64,000 nucleotides of DNA, taken from positions 434,001 through 498,000 of the forward strand of contig CAWJNF010000001.1 of the NCBI GenBank assembly GCA_963844235.1, read 5' to 3'. Shown one piece after another: positions 8,485 to 16,632 of this stretch. Numbering within the stretch: the first letter of the stretch is position 1; the number at the start of each line of letters is the position of its first letter. The position numbers were made by a program, and so were the translations under genes. This DNA comes from CAWJNF01 sp963844235 (GTDB lineage: Bacteria; Actinomycetota; Thermoleophilia; Gaiellales; Gaiellaceae). The notes under the pieces were generated by a model. It saw only the letters and a program-made list of their open reading frames with translations. It did not search any database and had not been told where the DNA came from.

Positions 8485-9993
8485 ATGACCCTGCTTGCCG
8501 ACCTGGTTGCAGCCTCGACGGATGTCGCAGGCACGAGCTCCCGCTCCAGGAAGGTTGCGATCCTCGCCGAGTTCCTCCGCGAGCTCGACCCGGATGAGGT
8601 GCCCGTCGCCGTCGGCTTCCTCTCCGGTGTTCCCCGCCAGGGTCGGGTCGGTGTCGGCTACGCGACGGTCTACGGCAGCGAGTCTGCCGCGGCGGCGGAG
8701 CCCTCCCTCACGGTCGCCGACGTCGACCGCGCGGTCACCGAGATACAGGCGGCGAAGGGAAGTGGGTCCGTGGCTTTGCGGAAGCAGATCCTCGCCGAGC
8801 TCCTCGGCCGTGCCACGCAGCCGGAGGCGGAATTCGTCAGGCAGCTGTTCACCGGCGGCCTGCGGCAGGGCGCGCTGGCCGGGCTTATGGTCGACGCGAT
8901 CGTCAAGGCGGCGGAGGTCCCGGCCCAGCTCGCCCGCCGCGCGCTGATGCTCTCGGGCGATCTCACCCGCACGGCCGAGATCGCGATGACGGAGGGCGAG
9001 GCAGGACTACGCCGGGTCGGCTTCGAGCTCTTCCGTCCGATCCTTCCGATGCTCGCCTCCACCGCTGAGAGCGTCGCGGACGCGGTCGGGAGCTTCGACC
9101 GCGCGTCGGTCGAGTGGAAGCTGGACGGGATTCGCATCCAGATCCATCGCCGCGGCGACGAGGTTCGCGTCTATACGCGCAACCTCAACGAGATCACGGA
9201 CGCGCTTCCTGGAATCGTCGCTGCCGTACGCCGGCTCGACGTCGGGCAAGTGGTGCTCGACGGGGAGGCGTTGTGGATGAGCGAGCAGGGCCCAGCGCCG
9301 TTCCAGGAGACGGTGTCGCAGATCGACGCCGGGGCGCCGCCGGAAGGCATCGTGACGTTCCTCTTCGACGTGTTGCACGTCGACGGCGACGACCTGCTCG
9401 ACACGCCGCTCGAGCAGCGCTCCGCCAGGCTCGACGCCATCGCTCCGCAGCTCAGGATCCCGGGGCTCGTCACCTCCGATCCCGAGGCGGCCCAGCGCGT
9501 CCTCGACGAGTCGCTGCGCGCGGGTCACGAGGGCGTCGTGGTCAAAGACGCGGCCTCTCTGTATGCAGCCGGGCGGCGCGGCAAGGCGTGGCGCAAGGTA
9601 AAGCCCGTGCGGACGTACGATCTCGTCGTGCTCGGCGCCGAATGGGGCCACGGCCGGCGGCGCGGCTGGCTCTCGAACCTGCATCTGGGGGCTCGCGACC
9701 CGCGCACGGGCGAGTTCGTCATGGTGGGGAAATGCTTCAAGGGCCTGACGGACGAGCTGCTCGCCTGGCAGACGAGGGAGCTGCTCGACCGAGAGACCGC
9801 ACGGGAGGGGATCGCGGTGCTCGTCAGCCCGGAGCTCGTCGCCGAGATCGCACTCGACGGCGTCCAGTCCTCGACGCGCTACCCGGGTGGCGTCGCGTTG
9901 CGCTTCGCGCGCGTGAAGCGGTACCGACCCGACAAGGACTCCGCGGAGGCGGACACCATCGACGACCTGCGCGCGCTGCTGGCGGCGCCCTGA
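8485..9993 (+). CDS. ATP-dependent DNA ligase (LigB-like)
   Basis: A 502-residue ATP-dependent DNA ligase, which seals nicks through an enzyme-AMP intermediate. An N-terminal DNA-binding domain (about 1-190) precedes the adenylation domain with motif I EWKLDGIRIQ (Lys212 is the predicted AMP attachment site), motif III VLDGEALW, motif IV EGVVVKDA and motif V AWRKVKP. The OB-fold domain with its closing FARVKRYRPDK follows. All motifs are intact. Actinobacteria carry such ligases beside the essential NAD-dependent LigA, and they are thought to act in repair. The frame extends upstream, but ATG 8485 gives the canonical start MTLLADLVAAS. Confidence 0.92.
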   Translation: MTLLADLVAASTDVAGTSSRSRKVAILAEFLRELDPDEVPVAVGFLSGVPRQGRVGVGYATVYGSESAAAAEPSLTVADVDRAVTEIQAAKGSGSVALRKQILAELLGRATQPEAEFVRQLFTGGLRQGALAGLMVDAIVKAAEVPAQLARRALMLSGDLTRTAEIAMTEGEAGLRRVGFELFRPILPMLASTAESVADAVGSFDRASVEWKLDGIRIQIHRRGDEVRVYTRNLNEITDALPGIVAAVRRLDVGQVVLDGEALWMSEQGPAPFQETVSQIDAGAPPEGIVTFLFDVLHVDGDDLLDTPLEQRSARLDAIAPQLRIPGLVTSDPEAAQRVLDESLRAGHEGVVVKDAASLYAAGRRGKAWRKVKPVRTYDLVVLGAEWGHGRRRGWLSNLHLGARDPRTGEFVMVGKCFKGLTDELLAWQTRELLDRETAREGIAVLVSPELVAEIALDGVQSSTRYPGGVALRFARVKRYRPDKDSAEADTIDDLRALLAAP

Positions 9994-10020
9994 GCGGAGC
10001 GCCGCCAGCCATCTCTGCTC

Positions 10021-10386
10021 CTATTCGGCCGGGGCCGACGTGTCGTGCTGCCAGAGGCCGAACTCGTTTCCGTGCGGATCGGTGCAGGTCGAGAACCAAC
10101 CCATGCCCGGCACCGGCATCGGGTCGCTCGCTTCGCCCCCGAGCTCGTTCACGCGAGCGGCGCCCGCATTGATGTCGTCGACATCGAAGTAGGCCCGCGC
10201 TCCCTTCTTGCCGGGCTCCCCGCTCATGATCGCCGCGCCGGATGTATCGCTGATCTGGGTCATGTGGTACTCGCCCGCAACGCCGGGGTACGCCTCGAAT
10301 TGCCATCCGAAGAGCGAGCCCCAGAACGCTCGCCCCTTTTCCGTATCGTCCGCCGGAATCTCGATGTGAACGATCTGACCGGGCAT
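10021..10386 (-). CDS. VOC-family (glyoxalase/bleomycin-resistance-like) protein
   Basis: A 121-residue single-domain VOC protein. It starts MPGQIVHIEIPADDTEKGRA, continues with FWGSLFGWQFEAYPG and AYFDVDDINAGAARVNELGG, and ends with CTDPHGNEFGLWQHD, the typical closing strand. The start is preceded by a GAGAGGAG-type ribosome-binding site. The subfamily resembles small actinobacterial VOC proteins of unknown substrate. It is convergent with the ligase (27 nt apart) and lies downstream of the MmcQ/YjbR-like gene on the same strand, 99 nt away, so the two could be co-transcribed. Confidence 0.82.
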   Translation of the reverse strand: MPGQIVHIEIPADDTEKGRAFWGSLFGWQFEAYPGVAGEYHMTQISDTSGAAIMSGEPGKKGARAYFDVDDINAGAARVNELGGEASDPMPVPGMGWFSTCTDPHGNEFGLWQHDTSAPAE

Positions 10387-10485
10387 GCAACCTCTCCTCT
10401 CGAGTCGTCGTCCTGCGGAGCTCTTGGCTCCGCTGCCGCCGTTAGTAGACGGGCACAGCGGATGAATCTCATCGTTACGGGTGGC

Positions 10486-10896
10486 TCAGTCTTCGGCGAT
10501 CCCCTCCGCCTCGAGCCATGCCCTGGCGACGCGCTTCTGCGCCCTGGTGAGCCACGCCTCTGCCACCAGGTCGCCCAGCTCTTCACGATCGATGCCGGCC
10601 AGATCCGGGATACGGATCAACACGGCCGGATAGCCGTCGAAATGCGGTGTCGTGAAGAAGACGCCGCGGGCGTCCGAGAGCAGGAGCTCTTTCGCTCCGA
10701 GGTCGGCGACGCGGAACATCAGCACGTCGTCGAGCCGCTCGCCCGTGTGAGCGTCGACCGCGTCGCGGCGGCGCGCGCGATGGGCGCAGAAGAGCTTGCC
10801 GTGCACGAGGTAGGCGGGACGGCCCTCGTCGCTCACCTCCCTGGTCGTGTGCGGCATCGCCAGCGCGAGCTCGTCGAGGTCGGTCATCGTCGTCAT
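10486..10896 (-). CDS. MmcQ/YjbR family protein
   Basis: A 136-residue protein with the MmcQ/YjbR (CyaY-like fold) pattern: an N-terminal LDELALAMPHTTREVS helix, RPAYLVHGKLFCAH, a strand pair through RGVFFTTPHFDGYPAVLIRI and the C-terminal helix LVAEAWLTRAQKRVARAW. YjbR-type proteins are described as DNA-binding by fold, but a cellular role is not established. The start at 10896 (MTTMTDLDE) is taken over an upstream in-frame start that adds 24 residues without similarity. The intergenic region to the MscS-like gene (10897-11114) holds a short inverted repeat GCGCGAT-N11-ATCGCGC near 10977-11001 and nothing else I recognise. Confidence 0.78.
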   Translation of the reverse strand: MTTMTDLDELALAMPHTTREVSDEGRPAYLVHGKLFCAHRARRRDAVDAHTGERLDDVLMFRVADLGAKELLLSDARGVFFTTPHFDGYPAVLIRIPDLAGIDREELGDLVAEAWLTRAQKRVARAWLEAEGIAED

Positions 10897-11114
10897 GGCT
10901 TCACTTTGCCAGCGCGAGGAACGGAGCACCGCACCGTGTTCGTTGAACGATCCCGGCCCGGCATCCACAGAGAGCGCGATGTCCTGTTACTATCGCGCGG
11001 CTCACGACCCAGGGAGAGGATCGACACGGGCGCTGGGCTCGGGAGCCGCCCACAAATTCGTGTGTTGAAACGACGTCTGTGCCTGAGCCAGCGATGTGAG
11101 AAAGGACAAGGCGG

Positions 11115-11845
11115 ATGCTCATAGCCGACTTCATCGATAGCGTCGAGGCCGGGTTCGACGAGTTCTGGGAGTGGCTCCCGCGCGTGCTCGGCGCGATCGC
11201 GGTTCTCCTCGTCGCCTGGCTCGTGGCGAAGTTCCTCGCGGGGTTGACGAGGCGGGTGCTCGAGCGCGTGGGACTCGACCGCCATGTCGCCGCGCACGGC
11301 CCCGATTTCGTGAAGCGAGCGGCGCCGAACGTGACGGGCCTGGTAGCCGGGATCGTGTTCTGGCTGGTCATGCTCGCAGGATTCGGGTTCGCCGCCGACG
11401 TGCTCGGCGTGGAAGGCGTGCAGGATGCCGTCTCCGCGATCTGGGCCTACATTCCGAACGTTCTGGCAGCCATCGCGATCATCGTCATCGCGGCGTTGCT
11501 GGCGCCGTTCGTCGGCCGCATGATCTCGGCCGCGCTACCGGGGCGGCCGCTGGGCGATCTCCTCGCGACCACGGCGACCGTGGTCATCCTGGCGCTCGGG
11601 GTGTTCATGGCGCTCGACCAGCTGAATATCGCCCCGCAGATCGTGATGATCACGTACGCAGCCCTCGTCGGCTCGGTCGCGCTGGGGATGGCGCTCGCCT
11701 TCGGTCTCGGCGGTCGCGATGCGGCGGCCGAGGCGATCAGGTCGGCGCGCGATCATGCCACGAAGCTTGCCGGGGTGGGGCGCCGCCGCCACCTCCCGGC
11801 GCCGACAGCTCTCAGGGCCCGCGCGAAGACGACACGAGGGTGTGA
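11115..11845 (+). CDS. Small-conductance mechanosensitive-channel-like membrane protein, end frameshifted
   Basis: The N-terminal 225 residues have five hydrophobic helices in the order seen in CmpX/MscS-like 'TM-helix repeat' proteins, including IAVLLVAWLVAKFLAGL, IVFWLVMLAGFGFAADV, VLAAIAIIVIAALLAPFVG and the terminal GSVALGMALAFGLGGRDAA, which resembles the MscS pore-lining segment. The cytoplasmic beta domain of true MscS is absent. Past LARDHATKL-like sequence at about 11775 the frame becomes basic and stays open to 12587, antisense to trmO and a hydrolase, which is implausible. A one-base loss in GGGGTGGGG would instead give an end at 11845; I use that end as an inference. ATG 11115 has a GGACAAGG ribosome-binding site. 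Confidence 0.65.
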
Positions 11846-11942
11846 TCTCGAAGCAGAACCTCGAGCTCGCCTATACCGGCTGACAGCGCGATCGTTCTTC
11901 TGCCCGGTGCAGCGGTGCGGGCTCGGGGCATCGGCCTGGGAA

Positions 11943-12362
11943 TCAGCGCTCCTCGATGTCGCTGCTCAGCACCGGCTTGAGGTCGACGATGGGTGTCCCG
12001 TCCACCGCTTCGAGGTTGCGCACGCGGACTCTGCTGCCGTCGATCGACAGGATCTCCACCCGATGCAGCCCGATCGGGTTCGGCCGGTGGGGGGACCGGG
12101 TGTTGAACACGCCCTGCTGCGCTCTCGAGGCGTCGCCGCGCGGATGCACGCGCAGAACGTCGCGGCGCGCACGGTCGAGCCACGTGATGACGATGACCTC
12201 GTCCCCTGCCCGAAGTCCGTCGAGACCTTCGAGCACCGCAGGCTCGAAGACGAGCCACGCGTCAGGTGCCCCCTCGTCACCCTGTTTCGGGGCGGACGCA
12301 GGATCGGTCAGGGGAGATTCGACCCGTCCGATCGGCGTCACATCAAGCGGCGGCCGGCTCAC
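11943..12362 (-). CDS. trmO: tRNA (N6-threonylcarbamoyladenosine37-N6)-methyltransferase-type protein TrmO
   Basis: A 139-residue TsaA/YaeB-fold protein. It starts MSRPPLDVTPIGRVESPL and has the family motifs DEVIVITWLDRARRD, GVFNTRSPHRPNPIGLHRV and VDGTPIVDLKPVL. In characterised members this SAM-dependent beta-barrel enzyme methylates t6A37 of tRNA-Thr to m6t6A. The RSPxRPNPIG loop, which binds SAM, is intact. The protein is short compared with E. coli TrmO, which has an extra C-terminal domain; archaeal and many actinobacterial forms are this size. The alpha/beta hydrolase gene lies 23 nt upstream on the same strand, so they may share a transcript. Confidence 0.87.
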   Translation of the reverse strand: MSRPPLDVTPIGRVESPLTDPASAPKQGDEGAPDAWLVFEPAVLEGLDGLRAGDEVIVITWLDRARRDVLRVHPRGDASRAQQGVFNTRSPHRPNPIGLHRVEILSIDGSRVRVRNLEAVDGTPIVDLKPVLSSDIEER

Positions 12363-12385
12363 GTCCTACGGCTCGATCCTGGTAG

Positions 12386-13234
12386 TCACCGAGACATGAT
12401 GCGCGTCAGCTCGCCGGGGACGGCGGTGCGGGTCTCGCCCGTCATGAAGTCCGCCACCACCGGCGCCAGCACCCTCATCTTCACGTTGTGGCTGACGCCC
12501 GTGAGCTCGCGCAGCTGCGCGTTCGGCAGCACCCGCGCCAGCGCCCGGGAGCCTGCCTTCAGCACGGCCGGGCTCCTGGCCCCGTAGGCGACGAGCGTCG
12601 GCACCGTGACCGAGGCCCACTCCTCGGCCTGCAGCGGCGCGCCGTACATCGTGTGCTCGCCGAGCGCGGCCCAGTCGTAGGGGAGGGTGTGGGCAACTGC
12701 TTTGAGCTCCTTCCACATAGGCAGCGGCCGCATGAGAGCAACGAACGGCGCGGGGATACCGATCGCGTTGCTCATGAAGTGCTTGACGGCGCCGTTGCGG
12801 TCGCCGGCGGCGACCAGCTTGTCGAGCCGCTCGCCGTAGTCTGGTGTCGGCCGCTTGGCGTCGGGTGTGACCATGAACGGCACCTCGTAGACGGCGACCC
12901 GCTCGACGCCGATTCCCGCGCCCGTCGCGCGTAACGCCAGTGCGCCACCGGACGACCAGCCCCAGAGCGAGGCGGAGCCGCCCTCGGCGTCGATCAGCGC
13001 CTGGAGGTCCTCGATCTCGCGCTCGAGCGCGAACGGCTTCACTTCGGTCGAGTCGCCCCGCCCGCGCCGGTCGTAGTTGATCACCGTGCAATGCTCGGCG
13101 AGCAGTCTCGCCAGCTCCACGATCTTCTTGAACTTGCGGTGGCCGAGCGCGCCGACGACGAGGATCACCGTGGGGCCCGAGCCGCGGCGGTCGTAGGCGA
13201 TACGGCTGCCGTCGTTGGACGTCACCGTGAACAT
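12386..13234 (-). CDS. Alpha/beta hydrolase
   Basis: A 282-residue cytoplasmic alpha/beta hydrolase. Visible elements are the oxyanion-region VILVVGALGHRKF, the NYDRRGRGDS loop, the nucleophile elbow SLWGWSSGGALAL (Ser in GWSSGG), the acid-region strand TLVAYGARSP and the late histidine in GVSHNVKM. This form is common in actinobacteria and myxobacteria and is generally annotated only as alpha/beta hydrolase. It lies between trmO and a truncated sigma-factor gene that ends 7 nt upstream, all on the minus strand. Substrate is unknown. Confidence 0.85.
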   Translation of the reverse strand: MFTVTSNDGSRIAYDRRGSGPTVILVVGALGHRKFKKIVELARLLAEHCTVINYDRRGRGDSTEVKPFALEREIEDLQALIDAEGGSASLWGWSSGGALALRATGAGIGVERVAVYEVPFMVTPDAKRPTPDYGERLDKLVAAGDRNGAVKHFMSNAIGIPAPFVALMRPLPMWKELKAVAHTLPYDWAALGEHTMYGAPLQAEEWASVTVPTLVAYGARSPAVLKAGSRALARVLPNAQLRELTGVSHNVKMRVLAPVVADFMTGETRTAVPGELTRIMSR

Positions 13235-13241
13235 GCGGTTC

Positions 13242-13733
13242 TCACCTCACATCCCGTTGGATTTCTCGGTTGTAGAGACCGTCGCGGCCGCCGAGACTCA
13301 TCGTGGTCGGGATCGCAGGTCGAAGACGCTTCGCTCGGGTCATGTCCGCAGACGACCTTCGCGCGTCAGAACGTCGGCAGCACCGGCGAACGGCCGCCGG
13401 GACCCGAGGGCTTCGGCGGAGCCCGGGATCGAGCTCCTGGAGCTCGGGAGCAGGGGCGAGCTGCTCGTCCTCGGGAATGCTCAGCGTCGGGATGCCTGCC
13501 GACCGGCGCGCATCAGTGAGCAGGAGGTTTCGCGCCGTGGCGTACAACCACGGGCGCGGGTCGTCCTGCGGCACGTCCGCGAGCCGCCGCCAGGCGACCG
13601 CCATGGTTTCGGCGGCGATCGCGTCGGCATCCCTGCTGCCTCTCCTTCGCGCGTACGCCGTGACGGCGCCGAGGTGTGAGAACACGGTGCGAAACCGCGC
13701 CTCGGCTAGATGACGATCGGTTTGGTTGCGCAT
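13242..13733 (-). pseudogene. Truncated ECF-type sigma factor (region 2 only)
   Basis: The first 75 residues match sigma-70 region 2 of ECF factors: FRTVFSHLGAVTAYARRRG, then DADAIAAETMAVAWRRLADVP and PRPWLYATARNLLLTDARR. After PELQELDPGLRR the sequence turns into Arg/Ser-rich low-complexity residues and no region 4 helix-turn-helix is seen. Checking a second frame gave an early stop and still no region 4, so a simple frameshift does not explain it. This looks like a remnant whose 3' half was deleted, with the hydrolase gene 7 nt downstream. Without region 4 it should not recognise a -35 element. Confidence 0.6.
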
Positions 13734-13884
13734 ACCCGATACTGTCGACGTACGCCCGAAGCGTTACCGGTTCGCGCGAGGTCGTGCACTCACGCTCGAG
13801 GGTGAGTGCTCTGAGAAATGGCGGCGGCGCCGGTCTGATTGCGGTCCGCCAGGCACCTGCGACCGCAGCAAGGGAGAGCAACCC

Positions 13885-14314
13885 ATGAGACCGCTCCGAT
13901 ACTCGATCAACGTCACTCTCGACGGCGGGAACGTGGCCTGACTGGATGGCTGATTGGACGATCCCCTTCGCCCGGACGATCGACAGGGCGAAGAAGTACG
14001 TCGTGTCGGGCACCCTGGACCAGGTCGATTGGAACGCGGAGCTCGTGCAGGGTGACCTGGAGAAAGCCGTTCAGCAGCTCAAGCGGGAGCCTGGCAAAGG
14101 CCTGTACGTGGGAGGCGTGACCCTCCCGCTGGCCTTGGTGGATCTGGGATTGATCGATGAGTACGAGTTCGTCGTGCAGCCCATCGTGGCGGGCCACGGG
14201 CCGACGTTGTTCGCCGGCCTGAGCGAGCGGCTCGAGCTGAAGCTCGTGGGGCGCCAGGAGTTCCGGGCGGGGGCGGTCGCTCTGCGCTACCAGCCCACTC
14301 GAGTCACGGCTTGA
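13885..14314 (+). pseudogene. Dihydrofolate-reductase/RibD-C family gene with internal deletion
   Basis: ATG 13885, after an AGGGAGAG ribosome-binding site, opens MRPLRYSINVTLDGG, the standard N-terminus of the RibD C-terminal/DHFR-like family. The frame stops after three more codons. From about 13943 a different frame gives the family's second half: MADWTIPFARTIDRAKKYVV, then LKREPGKGLYVGGVTLPLAL and the end GPTLFAGLSERLELKLVG. By comparison with typical members of about 190 residues, roughly 50-60 central residues, including part of the NADPH site, are missing. The downstream piece alone could start at 13946 as a 122-residue product, but without the N-terminal strand it is unlikely to be active. 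Confidence 0.7.
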
Positions 14315-14569
14315 AGGTCGGCTGCCCTGGGCACGCGGCCCGGCAACTCCGCCACAACGCCAAGGTCGACACAACCGTGCGCTCGAACGCCGGTTAGGTT
14401 GCGCCGTGCCGGAGGGCACGCAGGTGAAGGACATCGTGCCCTTCGTGTCCCCGGAGCTCTTCGCTCGCTCGGCCTCCCTGCGGAGCTGCCGGGCGCACGG
14501 ATCGTCGATCGGCAAGATTGACAGATCGCCGGAAGCCGCCGAGACTGGCGGCGCTCACGTACTCGCTCG

Positions 14570-15529
14570 ATGCCGCCGTTTCCCAAGCCGAAGTTCGACT
14601 ACGACTACGACCTTGCCGTCGAGGTGGCGGCGCTACGTCAGTACGAGCAGACCGAGCCAGGCCGCGCGGTGCCCCCCAGGCAGGCCGATCGGCTGCTGAT
14701 CGCTACCTGGAACGTCGCCAACCTCGGCGTCCAGCAGCGTCGCGAGAAGGATCACCGGCTGATCGCGGAAGTGGTCGGCTGGTTCGACATGGTTGCGATC
14801 CAGGAAGTCGCGGACGACCTGAGTGGCCTCCGGGCGATCTACTCGTTCTTGCCGGCGACGTACCGGACGCTCGTCTCGGACCCCTCGGGGAACCGTGAGC
14901 GCCAGGCGTTTCTCTACGACTCGACCAAGGTGCGGCCGCTCGAGAAGGTCGGTCGGCTGTCGGTGCCGCCGAGCGAGCTGCGTCACATCAAGCTGCCGGG
15001 CGTCGCCCAGGCTTTCCAGGGGTTCGACCGCGGCCCCTACATGGCGGCCTTCCAGGCCGGCACGTTCCGATTCCTGCTCGTCAACGTGCACCTGTTCTTC
15101 GGTTCCGACAGGGACCCGGCCGACATGGACCGCCGCCGGCTGGAGACCTTCGCGATCGCCCGTTGGGCGGACCTGCGCCGCAAGAGCCCGAAGGCGTTCA
15201 CCCACAACATCGTCCCCCTCGGCGACTTCAACCTACCCCAGGTCGCGCCGGGCGATCCCATCTACTCGGTGCTCACCAGCCGTGGACTGCAGCTGCCGGC
15301 ACACTCGACCCAGATCGGATCGAGCATCGCCTCGGACAGCCACTACGACCAGATCGCGTTCTTCCCCGGCGAGACGAAGCAGGACTTCACGGGCCAGGCG
15401 GGCGTGTTCGACTTCGACGGCGCCGTCTTCCCCGACCTCTGGCGTACACGAGGCCGGTCTGACTTCCTGACGTTCTGCAAGTACTACCTCTCCGACCACC
15501 GGCCGCTCTGGGCCGAGTTCCGGATCTAG
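14570..15529 (+). CDS. Endonuclease/exonuclease/phosphatase family protein
   Basis: A 319-residue protein of the EEP (DNase I/AP-endonuclease-like) superfamily. Motifs in order are LLIATWNVANLG (first metal-site Asn), FDMVAIQEVADD (metal-site Glu), FRFLLVNVHLFFGSD (His region), FNLPQVA in IVPLGDFNLPQ (Asp-Asn pair) and the C-terminal YLSDHRPLWAEF (catalytic His). These are the Mg2+-dependent phosphodiester hydrolase residues. There is no signal peptide, so it is probably cytoplasmic; nuclease or phosphatase activity cannot be separated by sequence. The 255 nt upstream (14315-14569) show no gene. It is convergent with the VOC gene at 15543. Confidence 0.87.
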   Translation: MPPFPKPKFDYDYDLAVEVAALRQYEQTEPGRAVPPRQADRLLIATWNVANLGVQQRREKDHRLIAEVVGWFDMVAIQEVADDLSGLRAIYSFLPATYRTLVSDPSGNRERQAFLYDSTKVRPLEKVGRLSVPPSELRHIKLPGVAQAFQGFDRGPYMAAFQAGTFRFLLVNVHLFFGSDRDPADMDRRRLETFAIARWADLRRKSPKAFTHNIVPLGDFNLPQVAPGDPIYSVLTSRGLQLPAHSTQIGSSIASDSHYDQIAFFPGETKQDFTGQAGVFDFDGAVFPDLWRTRGRSDFLTFCKYYLSDHRPLWAEFRI

Positions 15530-15542
15530 CGGAGTCGGACGG

Positions 15543-15971
15543 TTACACGGCTGCGAGCTCTCGGACCTGGGTGAGCCGGATGTGGTTGCCCGAGGGGTCG
15601 CGGAACGAGGAGTCGATCCCGTAGGGGCGCTCTTCCGGCTGGTCGATGAACTCGACGCCACGGCCTTTGAGCTCCTCATAGGCGGCGTGGCAGTCGTCGG
15701 TCGTGAGGAAGATCGTCCCTGCGCAGCCCTTCGCCATCAGCGTTCGCACCAGCCCGGCGGTGTCGGCGTCCATGGCGGGCGGGTCGGGGATGGCGCACAA
15801 GACGACGGCGATGTCGGGCTGCGCGGGGGGCCCGACCGTGAGCCACCGGAAGTCGCCCATCTCGGGCAGGCTGGCGTCGGCGCGAACCTCGAAGCCGAGC
15901 TTCTGCGTGTAGAAGGCGAGCGCCTCCTCCTGGTCGTGTACCCACAGGTGCGTGTTGGAAAGCTTGATCAT
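15543..15971 (-). CDS. VOC-family protein paired with an AraC regulator
   Basis: A 142-residue VOC (glyoxalase-fold) protein: MIKLSNTHLWVHDQEEALAF, YTQKLGFEVRADASLPEMG, FRWLTVGPPAQPDIAVVL, then TDDCHAAYEELKGRGVEF and FRDPSGNHIRLTQ at the end. His8 and the terminal motifs give the usual metal-site pattern. The gene lies 36 nt downstream of an AraC-type regulator on the same strand. This AraC-VOC pair recurs in actinobacteria, and the layout suggests the regulator controls the VOC enzyme. The substrate is not known. Confidence 0.85.
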   Translation of the reverse strand: MIKLSNTHLWVHDQEEALAFYTQKLGFEVRADASLPEMGDFRWLTVGPPAQPDIAVVLCAIPDPPAMDADTAGLVRTLMAKGCAGTIFLTTDDCHAAYEELKGRGVEFIDQPEERPYGIDSSFRDPSGNHIRLTQVRELAAV

Positions 15972-16007
15972 CGGTCCTCCAGTCGGTTCGAAGAGTCGCC
16001 GTCGATG

Positions 16008-16442
16008 CTAGGGAGGGGTCTGCCGCTTGTCTTCTCGAAACGTGCTGCGTTGCGGGCGTCCGAACGCGTGCAGGATGCAGGTCGGGACGATCGCGTGCGC
16101 AGAGGCCGGCGGGAAGCGCTCCCGGTAGGCGGTCGGCGACATGCCGTACGCGCTCGTGAAGCTCGAGGTGAACGAGCCGACGCTCTGGAGGCCGACGCTG
16201 AAGCAGATCTCGGCGACCGTCCGGTCCGTGGTGCGGAGGAGCGCGGCGGCGCGCTCGAGGCGCCGGGTGAGCAGGTAGGCGTGCGGCGACTCGCCGAAGG
16301 CGCGTCGGAACTCCCGGCTGAAGTGCGCGCGCGAGAGACCGGCGGCGCGGGCGAGGTCGTCGACGCCGAGCGGCTCGAAGTAGCGCGCGTCGGCCAGGTC
16401 CTTGGCGCGCAGAAGATGACGGACGGGCGGGACGAAGAGCAT
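16008..16442 (-). CDS. AraC-family transcriptional regulator (DNA-binding domain only)
   Basis: A 144-residue protein that is nearly all AraC/XylS double helix-turn-helix. The first HTH is LGVDDLARAAGLSRAHFSRE, the second TVAEICFSVGLQSVGSFTSS, followed by the conserved YGMSPTAYRERFP. There is no N-terminal ligand-binding cupin domain, so effector sensing, if any, must be through the short C-terminal tail or another protein. It is the first gene of a two-gene unit with the VOC gene. A 28-bp perfect palindrome lies 99 nt upstream in the region shared with the divergent GH6 gene and is a candidate operator. Confidence 0.87.
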   Translation of the reverse strand: MLFVPPVRHLLRAKDLADARYFEPLGVDDLARAAGLSRAHFSREFRRAFGESPHAYLLTRRLERAAALLRTTDRTVAEICFSVGLQSVGSFTSSFTSAYGMSPTAYRERFPPASAHAIVPTCILHAFGRPQRSTFREDKRQTPP

Positions 16443-16540
16443 GCGGTCAGTATCAGGTAGACGGGCGGTCTAGCGGGAAGTCATCGCCGAGGTCCGAAAT
16501 CAAGGGCCGGGTCCGCGACCGCTCCTACACGTCGTGGTCA

Positions 16541-16568
16541 GTAGGGGCCGGATATATCCGGCCCCTAC
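16541..16568. promoter_or_regulatory. 28-bp perfect palindrome between divergent genes
   Basis: The half-site GTAGGGGCCGGATA is followed directly by its exact reverse complement, with no spacer and TATA at the axis. It lies between the starts of the AraC gene (16442, minus) and the GH6 gene (16633, plus), where a terminator is not expected. The likeliest role is an operator for one or both genes. It could also fold as a hairpin in an RNA leader of the GH6 transcript. Confidence 0.5.
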
Positions 16569-16632
16569 GCTCCCATGGTGATCAAGGTGCTGTGCCGACC
16601 GTGCCGTGGCCGCTCGGCGCTAGCCTGCTCGG

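Noticed and set aside
11846..12587. Continuation of the MscS-like frame to 12587
   Set aside because: This part is antisense to trmO and the alpha/beta hydrolase and has no membrane or domain pattern. A frameshift near 11775 explains it better.
13250..13264. Partial dyad (CCAACGGGATG on the minus strand) before the alpha/beta hydrolase
   Set aside because: It shares 11 nt with the copy at 18863, but its left half-site is lost. The -10 at the fixed distance would lie inside the coding region, so it is not counted as a member.
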